The notes under the pieces are model-generated. The model was not told the DNA's origin. It ran no database searches and saw nothing but the letters and a program-made list of their open reading frames with translations. The position numbers and the translations under genes are program-made. Shown here in pieces: positions 51,542 through 60,470 of a stretch of DNA of 64,000 nucleotides. This stretch comes from Cristatella mucedo (lineage: Eukaryota; Bryozoa; Phylactolaemata; Cristatellidae): positions 1,948,501 through 2,012,500 of the forward strand of contig WPIO01000052.1 in the NCBI GenBank assembly GCA_009760855.2, in the 5' to 3' direction. Position 1 is the stretch's first letter; each line of letters opens with the position of its first letter.

Positions 51542-52440
51542 CGTGCGTGTGTGCGTGCGTGCGTGCGTGTGCACGCATATATGTCCCTATTTGCTATATT
51601 CCATATATACGGGCATATATATCTCTGGGACGTGTCACCTTTGCTGAAAGAGCTAGGATGGTTGCCGGTTGAGCAAAGGATACAGAGCAAAGTTCTTATG
51701 CTGACCCACAAGGCCCGCCACGGCTTGGCTCCTTCGTACCTAGCTGAACTGCTGCATCAGTTTCAGCCTGTTCGCGCCCTCAGGTCCTGTGTGGACAATA
51801 AATTAGCTGTCCCATTCCTCCGCTTAAAGACAGTTGGCGACAGAAGCTTTAGCTCTGCAGGTCCTAGACTGTGGAACTCGCTTCCACAATTCTTATGCAA
51901 CGACATCTACTCTCCAACTGCCGACTATGGCACATCTTTTTCAGCGGTCCTGAACTGCTACTTCTATGCTACTCACTACCTCAACTGCTCTCCTAACTCT
52001 GCTATGCTTCCCACTTTCTCTTTGTTGCGTGAGACGAAGTCTGTTGGCTACCGAATGCGTACCGAAAGCCGCTTAGGCTGTGAGTGCGCTATACAAAACT
52101 CTCCTGCGTAACACCCACATGGTCTTTATGACTTTGTGGAGTTACTGACGGAGATACGTTACATTACATTGTGTCTTGTAGCTACCGGCCGCAAACGGAA
52201 GATGCCATTCTGCGAGCCTTTAAGACTTTGGACGTTGACGGAAAAGGCTATTTGACCAAAGAAGACCTCGAGAAATACATGACAACCGAAGGTTAGCAGC
52301 ATTCCTAAAAGTCCTTAACTTGAGGGAAACCGCAATAGTAGTTCGTCAGCAACCCGCCTGCTGCAAAAGCCTGTTTCAATATTTCTCAACATATCCATAT
52401 TTTGAGCTCCACAAATGGCTCGTCCCGCCATTCCTCGTCG

Positions 52441-52529
<89 letters not shown>

Positions 52530-53020
52530 TCTCCTCTCCTCTCCTCCATCTCTCTCGCACTCTCTCTCTCCTCACTCTCTCCCCCTCTCTCACTCTCTCT
52601 CCCCCACCTCTCACTCTCTCTCCCTCTCTTTCTCTCCTCTCTCTCCTCCATCTCTCTCGCATTCTCTCTCTCCTCACTCTCTCCCCCTCTCTCACTCTCT
52701 CTCTCTCTCTCTCTCTCACTCTCTCTCTCTCGCCTCTCTCACTCTATCTCTCTCTCTCGCACTTTCTGTCCCTCTCGTTCTATCAGCGGTACTGGTTACG
52801 ACCCATCTTCGACTCTTCTTTTCTCATCCCTTCGCCGCTAACGAATGCCGCAGCCCGTGCTCGACGCGCTCTAAGCCGCTAAGGTCCTTCTGTTTCAGGC
52901 GAACCGTTCAGCCCAGAGGAACTGGACGAAATGTTTTCCAGTGCAATAGACAAAGACAAAGGAGTGGTCTTGTACAAGGATTACGTCCCGCTCATGGCGG
53001 TGGACGAGAACGCCGGTTAG
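43591..53020 (+). CDS. EFCAB2: EF-hand protein EFCAB2 / dynein regulatory complex subunit 8 (DRC8), 6 exons, complete
   Basis: Subunit of the nexin-dynein regulatory complex that links outer doublets in motile cilia and flagella. Exons: 43591-43639, 46837-46921, 49446-49518, 51214-51293, 52182-52291, 52899-53020. They total 519 nt, 172 residues, all GT-AG and in phase. Family blocks: [20 protein letters not shown] (EF1, loop 35-46 with D/E/N/T/D/E ligands), [11 protein letters not shown] (EF2, degenerate loop around 72-83), [20 protein letters not shown] (EF3, loop 113-124 with D rather than E at position 12) and [17 protein letters not shown] (EF4, degenerate). It ends MAVDENAG. Only EF1 and EF3 look able to bind Ca2+. 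Length equals that of known EFCAB2. Other calmodulin-like proteins lack the HESNxTVDVREIG and RFEKFLPVM signatures. Confidence 0.96.
44202..44292 (+). repeat. (CT)n and (TATC)n microsatellite
   Basis: About 58 bp of CT followed by TATC repeats. Confidence 0.95.
44940..45113 (-). repeat. SINE family 1 copy
   Basis: 'tagctgattcaacagcctct', 'gcaataaaggatcgcccact', 'gaccgaggtcgtgaaaagc' and 'aaccgcctta' in reverse orientation. Confidence 0.78.
45434..45935 (+). pseudogene. LINE A C-terminal fragment and 3' UTR
   Basis: Open C-terminal coding frame: [49 protein letters not shown], ending CAIQNSPA. 'taacacccacataatc' and an ACATT-type tail follow. 5'-truncated. Confidence 0.88.
45955..46020 (+). 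repeat. LINE B 3' tail
   Basis: 'gcagatgtaaagtgcctgg' and 'aggttctctgagagcactta', directly downstream of the LINE A copy. Confidence 0.65.
46837..46921 (+). CDS. EFCAB2: EFCAB2 exon 2 (EF-hand 1)
   Basis: [20 protein letters not shown] then [14 protein letters not shown] acceptor and GTATGA donor; phases 1 in, 2 out. Confidence 0.97.
48013..48176 (-). repeat. SINE family 1 copy
   Basis: 'tagctgattcagcagcctca', 'ggcagtaaaggatcacccac' and 'accttacctcctgggccatcg' in reverse orientation. Confidence 0.75.
48976..49288. mobile_element. Non-autonomous hAT-type MITE
   Basis: Perfect 16-bp terminal inverted repeats CAGTGGCGGAGCCAGG (48976-48991) and its complement (49273-49288). They are flanked by an 8-bp target duplication, cttcgttg / cttctttg (7 of 8). 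The CAGTGGCGG-type ends and 8-bp duplication are typical of hAT elements. The 313-bp interior has a poly-G run and no transposase, so it depends on an outside enzyme. Confidence 0.88.
49446..49518 (+). CDS. EFCAB2: EFCAB2 exon 3
   Basis: [20 protein letters not shown] then VLTE; TTCAG acceptor, GTAAGT donor; phases 2 in, 0 out. Confidence 0.95.
49665..49790 (+). repeat. (CT)n microsatellite
   Basis: About 126 bp of CT with a few TATC interruptions. Confidence 0.95.
49978..50940 (-). pseudogene. LINE B 3' half, degenerate, with nested SINE 1
   Basis: The right part reads [16 protein letters not shown], then [20 protein letters not shown] and LNLAY. After the SINE it continues [20 protein letters not shown] and [15 protein letters not shown]. 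The left end has the family tail ('ataataggtcgcttgtatag', 'gtccaggtgctac'). Typical CR1/L2 C-terminal order. Confidence 0.75.
50512..50672 (-). repeat. SINE family 1, nested in LINE B
   Basis: 'gatggctgatttgaaaacctc', 'agagcatttgcggctatcgcc', 'ggactcgaacccatgacct' (reverse B box), 'accttacctaatgggcc'. It sits between two parts of one LINE reading frame. Confidence 0.78.
51214..51293 (+). CDS. EFCAB2: EFCAB2 exon 4
   Basis: [20 protein letters not shown] then YALMNK; TTTCAG acceptor, GTATGA donor; phases 0 in, 2 out. Confidence 0.97.
51321..51350 (+). repeat. (CAG)10 trinucleotide repeat
   Basis: Ten pure CAG units starting 27 bp after the exon 4 donor. Confidence 0.95.
51486..51570 (+). repeat. 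(GT)n/(GTGC)n microsatellite
   Basis: GT units with GC interruptions. Confidence 0.95.
51627..52170 (+). pseudogene. LINE A C-terminal fragment adjoining EFCAB2 exon 5
   Basis: Intact C-terminal frame: [40 protein letters not shown], to CAIQNSPA. The family 3' UTR follows and an ACATT tail ends about 11 bp before exon 5. Very similar to 4561-5740, so the insertion is fairly young. Confidence 0.9.
52182..52291 (+). CDS. EFCAB2: EFCAB2 exon 5 (EF-hand 3)
   Basis: [20 protein letters not shown], then [24 protein letters not shown] acceptor immediately after a LINE tail, GTTAGC donor; phases 2 in, 1 out. Confidence 0.96.
52292..52898 (+). other. EFCAB2 intron 5
   Basis: 607 bp, over half of it a pyrimidine (CT) tract. 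TGTTTCAG acceptor. No gene or transposon recognised. Confidence 0.85.
52441..52792 (+). repeat. Long CT-rich tract
   Basis: About 350 bp of CT with CCCT and CACT variants in EFCAB2 intron 5. Confidence 0.95.
52899..53020 (+). CDS. EFCAB2: EFCAB2 exon 6, stop
   Basis: [20 protein letters not shown], then [18 protein letters not shown] and TAG at 53018-53020. Confidence 0.97.
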
Positions 53021-53941
53021 CTGGCGTTCTCGTGTCTCGGCTCGTTCAAGCGAGCCGTCCTTTGCCTTGCGCAGGCAGTGCTCAGATGCGCTACGTGCCC
53101 GAAGCGGCAACGGCGTCGGATGACCTCACAGCGGCTATCTCGGCCAGCTCTACCCCGACACGCTCGCGCCTCCGGCGTCCGAGCAGCCGCTTTCATTGTT
53201 CCTGGCGAGATGTCTGACACGTCTGACATTCGATACGACCGGTGGCCCTAGAAATTGAGCGAATACCGGGCGCATCAGCGCTCGGGCACGCGACGAGCTA
53301 CGTGCTCGAACTCATTCGCCGCCACTGCCCCATACGTCGCCGTTCGTGCGGACGACTAGAAGACTAGCTGCTTCGCGGTCCCTGGCTGTACGAATAGAAA
53401 AATGAACAAAGATACCGAACGATTCTCAGAGATGCCCATACGCGTTAATCTCATGCCTCTCGCTGAAGCAGTGTATTTATGCTCCGTTCCTTCTTCTTGT
53501 CCTTTTGAGCTTCTGCTGCCCCGGCCGCCTGCCTCCGAGCGCAGTGCGGTGGCCGTCGAGTCGTGCGTGCGTTCCTAACTCTCGGCCTACGGCGGCAGGC
53601 ATCGGTGGGCAAGCGCTTAGCCGAGTGCTTCATCGCTCGATCTCACACGGCTTCGCGCGGTTCTTCCTCAGGGCGCGTCTTCTGAGGTGGTCCTGCTCTG
53701 TCCGTTCGCACGCGGTCTGCTACCTGTCGGCCGCCGTTCGCGTCTTTCCGTTTGCTGGTTTGCGGTGGCTCAGCAGTCGGGGTCGACGTCGATTGCCGGT
53801 GTGTTCCACGTCGCTATGTCGTCACTATTTTAAGAGCACGCGGCATCGACGTCGTATATGTAGCAGCGTTGTTATGACCGCGCGACCAAGACTAATTCGG
53901 GTATGGGCACGACGAGTGCTCGGATGAGCGATGCTTTCGCT

Positions 53942-54017
53942 TCTCGACCCCGGAAGCACCTCTCGACTTCGGAAGAACCTCTCGACTTCGGAAGAATCTC
54001 TCGACCCCGGAAGCGGG
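53942..54017 (+). repeat. 19-bp tandem repeat, 4 copies
   Basis: Units of 'tctcgacyycggaagmacc' type starting at 53942, 53961, 53980 and 53999. Confidence 0.92.
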
Positions 54018-55486
54018 CTGCTTATCGTTCATTGACACTCCCTAATAGTCTGTGGGTGCGCTTTGTAGCCTTTAGGCGCACCTTCCGCCCAGAGCCAAGG
54101 TGCTAGCCCAAGTCCAAAGACAGCTGAGCACGAGGACTAAGCTGGGCGAGCGGCAAGGCAGTACGTCGGTATCGTTGCAACGAAGCAGTAGCCGGGATTA
54201 CTTGCCAACAAGGCCGTGCTTACTGCAGCTCTTCGTCTAGAGTCGTTTAGCATCGAACCAACCTCAAGGCCTTTAGAGACACCGTGCCTTTAGTTCGCAC
54301 GGTCCTAAAGCTAGTCATTAGCCGAACTGCTGCGCCTCTGGCCCGTCTTTAAGCCGCGTCTTATGTATTATGTCTGTGCTATTGATAGTAGGGCTGGCGT
54401 TTTCATCATCTTGGACTGTATTTGCACTTACTGTCAGGTAGCCTGCATAATGTTGGCGGTCACTTCCTCTGCGAACGACTCTCCGACTGCCTTGGGTCCA
54501 CGGAGTGACAGTCACTTTCGTACCGCACAGTGCAAATATTGGCCCGCTCATGGCACCTTGGGTAAAACATGGCAAAATTTCGATAGCCATCAGCTGGATC
54601 TGCCAGGTCTAGAATGCAATCGCTCGACCCTGGAGTGATGCAGACGATGCTGTTCATACCTTTCGCAGTGGAAAGCGCGGCTGTCGCTCTTTCATTACCC
54701 GCAGGATATAAGCGGAGCGGACACCAAGACATTAGCTAGCTACCGTGCTCAGATCAGGTTTACCGTCCGGTCGCGTCGGCTCTTTATCGTCTTTGTATGT
54801 CAGTTGAGACCTTCCCATATCGTCGGTGCTTCGAATGGTAAAAATGAGTGCTTGGAAATTATAGCGTTATCAGCACCTGATTTACGAAAAGTGGCTTGCG
54901 AAGCACATGCAAAATGTTTCCTCTATCACCAAAGGCCACGGTCTCTCTTTAGCGTGAGCATTCAATTACCACAATGATCCGAACGCAGACGTCACTTACG
55001 GCGTTTTTTGAGACATTGACTCGCTCGAAATTAAGTTCCTAGCGAGTATGAAGAATACGGTCCAGCTCTCGGCTGCGATCGGCTGGCCATCAAAACGGGA
55101 TTCTACAGCCACTGCACGTGCCTCTTGAACGTATTACTCAGCGAGTCCTACGTGGCCGAGCTACTAACCGACACTAAATCTTGGAAACCAGGCACACTGT
55201 CATTCACTATCAACAGCTCCGTGTAGTGTCGAGTGCATAGTCAAGCTAACGATATCACGCATGCCTGGGCCACGTATCCCCACGACTCACGAGTTTGCTG
55301 CTCCTGCTACCGCTGCGATATGCGATGACAAGAAAGATATCGATGATGCTCGTACAGTTTCAGGGCTGCAGGAAGTCGCTGCACCCCGGGAATCGTATAT
55401 TATTGCAGCTGCCGCAGGGAAAAAATAATGATCGATTGTCACAGAATGGACGACCTGCCATTAGATTGTGCACACCGTTCGTCGTA

Positions 55487-55527
55487 TAATATTAATAATA
55501 ATACATTCGTATAGCACCCTAAGAGAA

Positions 55528-55558
<31 letters not shown>

Positions 55559-55635
55559 CTCTCTCTCTCTCCCTCTCTCTAGGCACTTTACCGATGTTGC
55601 ATATAAAGCACTATCAAATGTTTGGTAATGCTTTG
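55487..55635 (-). repeat. LINE B tail with internal CT expansion
   Basis: 'taataatacattcgtatagc' and 'accctaagagaat' lead into about 54 bp of CT, then 'aggcactttaccgatg' and 'tgttgcatataaagcac'. In other copies only 'ctctttctaggc' stands at this position. Confidence 0.85.
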
Positions 55636-56509
55636 TATGGTAACACAATGCGGTCGCGCCCGCGAGCACTAAGCAAGAGGAGCCAGCATCGCATGGGCCC
55701 CGAGCGGCGCAGAAAGTGCCTTCCCAGGGAGCTCGACCGGCCCGGCGCCCCCTTCCGTCTGGCGGACTGGCTACGCGAAGCTTTGCGTCAACTTCGCGGC
55801 AAGAATCCCAGAGCGAGCGTACCTCCTCGTCAGCCGACCTCAGCCCCGCCACAAAACCTTCCTTCAACTTCCGTGGACGAGAAAGGAGCGCCCCTGGCTG
55901 GCGGAAGCGGTCTCGGCTTCTTCGCGCCGAAGAAGGGGCGCTCTTCGGCCCATCGAAAAGAAATGCGGCGGGAGAGTACGCGAGCGTCTGCACAGAGACA
56001 ATTTTATCGCCGCGAAGCCTTTACGAAGGCGGAAAGCAGCTCTGGACTCCGACTGGACACTTAAGCTACGGAGGCTCCGCCGTAACTTAATCGAAGCCGA
56101 CTCAATTCTCCGTTTAGCCGTTTACTGGTAGAAGCGAAAGCGAGAACGCTTGCTTCTTTTCGTAAGCTTGGGCCACGAGCTAGGAATGAAGAAATGTAGC
56201 GATTTTCTTCACCGTCCGAAGCTGCGTTAGCCAGGCCTGTTGCCATTTTTGTCTACAGGAATTGACTCAACTTTGACTTTGAGAGGGCAGGACTGGATGT
56301 CACTGGATAGTCGGACGACGTCGGATGGCCTCGTTTTCTATTCCAATGGCTAGCCGAGAGTTGGCAGCTCTTTCTTTCAAATTCCAAAACAAACTTAAAT
56401 TGACTGGGCGTCGGAAGTCTTTAGGCTAAATAGTAAAGCTGACGCTATATCTCCAATAAATTACTAAGGAAAAATCAAAGTATAACGGGAAGCTACGGTC
56501 GCGAGCCAT

Positions 56510-56791
<282 letters not shown>

Positions 56792-57054
56792 TTCCGCAGC
56801 TGACCGAGTAAATAATGCCCATTTGGTTGCAGTGTCGAATGAGCTCGCTATTCGTTGCCAGACAGAGCTGCCTGGAGCGATACGACCGAAGGCTAATATT
56901 CCTAGCTGACTCGCATAGCAGCGGCTTGTCATTCTCTTGCAGCGAGTGGCAAACGCCCGGAAAGAGATTTAGTTCCCGCAGGGCACAGTACAAACAAAAA
57001 TCATTAGGCCAGTTCAGCTGGTTCAAAGGGTTAACCACGCTGGCAATGAGACAA

Positions 57055-57530
57055 TAACAATAATAATATTAATGTACTTGATGAAGTGCCCTCGGAGAAC
57101 TCAATCTCTTTCTAGGCGCTTCACATTTGGTGAAAAGGGAAATGCAATTGAATGGTGAGTTATATCATGCTTGATAAACAAACAACATGAATAACATGAT
57201 TAGCGGTAACATACACAGGGTCAGCATGCAACCGTGGTTAGTGGCAGCATGCGCAGTGTCAGCACGCATAAGCACATGAAGGACGAATCGCAGGTACCCA
57301 CTAAATGCTGTCCTAAATAGGTGTGTCTTAAAGTTCTTTTTAAATGTGGTTAAGTCAGGGTATGTTCTGACGCAGGTCGGGAGGGAGTTCCAGGCTTTGG
57401 GAGCATACGAACTAAATGCATGGTATCCAAAGGATTTGAGGTTTGTACGAGGTATCGGTAAACTGTTGGATTCCGAAAAGCGGGTTGTACCGTCTTGGAG
57501 CTGCTGTACAGAGTAGGAGGTGCCTCCGTG
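57055..57530 (-). pseudogene. LINE B C-terminal coding fragment with 3' tail
   Basis: Reads LKSFGYHAFSSYAPKAWNSL, then PTCVRTYPDLTTFKKNFKTH and LFRTAF, the standard C-terminal end of CR1/L2-like reverse transcriptases. The 3' UTR and (TAA)n tail at 57055-57125 follow on the minus strand. This copy and 16863-18000 define family B. Confidence 0.85.
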
Positions 57531-57564
57531 GGGGGGGCGGGGCGGCGGAGACTCTTTCAAGTAC

Positions 57565-57712
57565 ATAAACAAATACAATTTATTTGTATAGCGCTGCAGG
57601 AGAATTTAATCTTTATTCAAGCGCTTTAAGTTTGCCAGGGGCTCGAGCACACGACCTCGGTAATCAAGTACATTTACTTGACCTTGGTCGACCGATCACT
57701 GGGCTAATTGTG
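57565..57712 (-). repeat. SINE family 2, best copy
   Basis: 'aatttatttgtatagcgctg', 'caggagaatttaatctttat' (tail), 'gccaggggctcgagcacacg' (reverse B box) and 'cactgggctaa' (reverse head). Confidence 0.7.
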
Positions 57713-58148
57713 CGCCGCAGTTACGGAAAGCCCGAAGTTGCATGGCGGGGGTGACCCGCGCTTAGACTCATGTGTACCTCTGTAAAAAGAAATTTGCTCC
57801 GAAATTTTGAGAGGCTGGAGCTACGCATCGAATGTGCACAGTGCAGCAGACTTCCTTAGACCTGTCTAAGTAGAATTGCTTCTTTAGCCGCCGTGAAAAC
57901 ACGATCGCCCGTCTAGAAATGAGCGAAGAATGAACCCTGAAGCGACTAACGCGAAGCGCACCGCCCCGTAACCTTTTAATCCAGTCTAAACATGCCAGTT
58001 GTAGCCTCTTTTCTGGAGAAATCTTTCAAGCGGTGCGTGCTTGGCGCGGCGCCGCCCGGTAGTGCGGTAGGGGCTGTTCCTCAATCCGATGGTCCCTTCC
58101 AGGATTTCCCGTGGCCGCCGGGGACGGGATTGCATTACTTGATTTGCC

Positions 58149-58149
58149 T

Positions 58150-58186
<37 letters not shown>

Positions 58187-58285
58187 ATTTGCATAGCGCC
58201 CTTAGAGAACCGAAGGTCTTTCTAGGCACTTTACAGATACTGTATAGAAAGCATTACCAAACGATTGGTGATAACATCCGTAAGC
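58149..58285 (-). repeat. LINE B 3' tail with (TAA)n
   Basis: About 11 TAA units, then 'acatttgcatagcgccctta', 'tctttctaggcactttacag'. Confidence 0.8.
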
Positions 58286-58551
58286 CTTTGGGGGAGGGCT
58301 GTGCTAAAGGGGGTATTACCGGTGGCGCACCGCTCGCGGATTGCTTCATGGAGGCGGAGGCTAAGACTCCCCCGCCCCGAAACTAGCCTAACCCTGCTCG
58401 AGGGCCCGACGTTGGCCATCTGTAGGCGCGCGCCTGTAAAGTGAAGCGGTGATATTACGCATACGGCGACCAAGGCCGCGGCCGGAAGTTCCACTGGCTC
58501 CAGGCCGTCGTTAGACTCGTGTGCAACATTCTTACCTGACACACGTCGTGG

Positions 58552-59090
58552 CTAATAATAAAAATAGTAATACATTTGACACAGTGCCCTCGGAGAAACC
58601 AATCTCTTTCTAGGCAATTTACATTTGCTGCTAGCAGCACCGTCGATCCACTGCAGCTCGAGCTGGCCGCCGCCGCAGTCCTCCGGCCGCCGCCGCAGTC
58701 CTCCGGCCGCCGCCGCCGAGCCACGCCTGGCGCGCTTGGCGTCTCCGCGAGTCGGTCGTCTCAAGAGTCCTCGGAGCTGGAGGCGCGGCCTTCGGCGGCT
58801 CGCCAACCGCCGCGCTCTGTGGGCGGCGGTATTCCCCGCCGGCAGCTGGCGTCTACGCTATGCGCACGCCGCTCGTCGGGCAGGCGGTCCGGCATCCGCC
58901 TGCCACCGCTCGGGTGTGGCGCGAGCGAGAGCCGGCGTGCGGCCGCCGCTCGGCCAGCTGCCCGGCTCAGCAGTCCGGCCAGCAGACTCCGGAGCTCGCC
59001 GTGTAAGGGCCGCGTGAATTGTCGATTCCTTTGCAGCAAATGCGAAGTGCCTAGACGGAGATTGAGTTCTCTGAGGGCGCTAAATCAAAA

Positions 59091-59130
<40 letters not shown>
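58552..59130. repeat. Fold-back arrangement of two LINE B tails around GC-rich cargo
   Basis: Left arm 58552-58630 (minus-oriented tail, 'tagtaatacatttgacacag') and right arm 59025-59130 (plus-oriented tail, 'agtgcctagacggagattga', (ATT)n) are inverted copies. Between them lie about 395 bp of very GC-rich sequence. The cargo starts with a 20-bp tandem repeat at 58666-58705 ('gccgccgccgcagtcctccg', two copies). Confidence 0.6.
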
Positions 59131-59530
59131 TGGGTCCGAGCGAGGAGGCGCACCAATGCGGTAGTGGCTGACGACGCGCTGCGGCTCGGCGAGTGAGTCG
59201 ACGACTGTGAAACGCGGACGTAGGGCGGAGACAAAGAGACGGCGCAGCGGATGAGCCTTTGACCGCCGCCGAGATCGAAATTCGTGCGCTGATAGGGAAA
59301 ACGCGCATTGACATCTGGGAGAGGCGCGATACTCAAACCGGTCTGTCCCAAGAACTCTCCAGCTTCGGCTTTCATCGTACCCGGCGCGAAGGGGGCAGAG
59401 GGTACCGGAAGCGGACCCTAGGCCGTCAACGGTCGTGCCTCACTCAGGAGAAAACTTAATTTACCGGCATCGTACCAGGATGTTCAGATGGCACGCCGGC
59501 TCTATTGCCACGCGCCCGTTGAAAATGTTG

Positions 59531-60167
<637 letters not shown>

Positions 60168-60470
60168 CTAGGGGGAGTGCTGGCCTGCTGTCAATTGAGG
60201 TTCATAAGTCGCTGGGACGTCGTGCGAGCCCCGACCCACCCCCCCCCCCCGCACTTACGTCTCGAGCTTACGTTCGGCCGAGGCAAAGTCGAGCCAATCG
60301 TTCTGCCCGAGACAGCTTCGCACGACCCTCAAACCCCATTTCCTGCGCGCCGCTCGGCGTAACGCGATCCGTCAGCGCGGCTTCGTAACCAGCCGCCGCC
60401 GCCGCCAGGCTCGCACGCTGGCGGGCACTTAGTCACGCAAATCGACATTAGAGCGCAGTGCTAATTAATT

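Larger units (their letters stand above)
51294..52181 (+). other. EFCAB2 intron 4
   Basis: 888 bp, almost wholly repeat: (CAG)10 at 51321-51350, a GT tract at 51486-51570 and LINE A at 51627-52170. Little unique sequence remains. Confidence 0.85.

Noticed and set aside
53505-53927. 140-codon ORF downstream of EFCAB2
   Set aside because: Cys/Arg/Ser-rich translation of CpG-rich DNA without any family feature.
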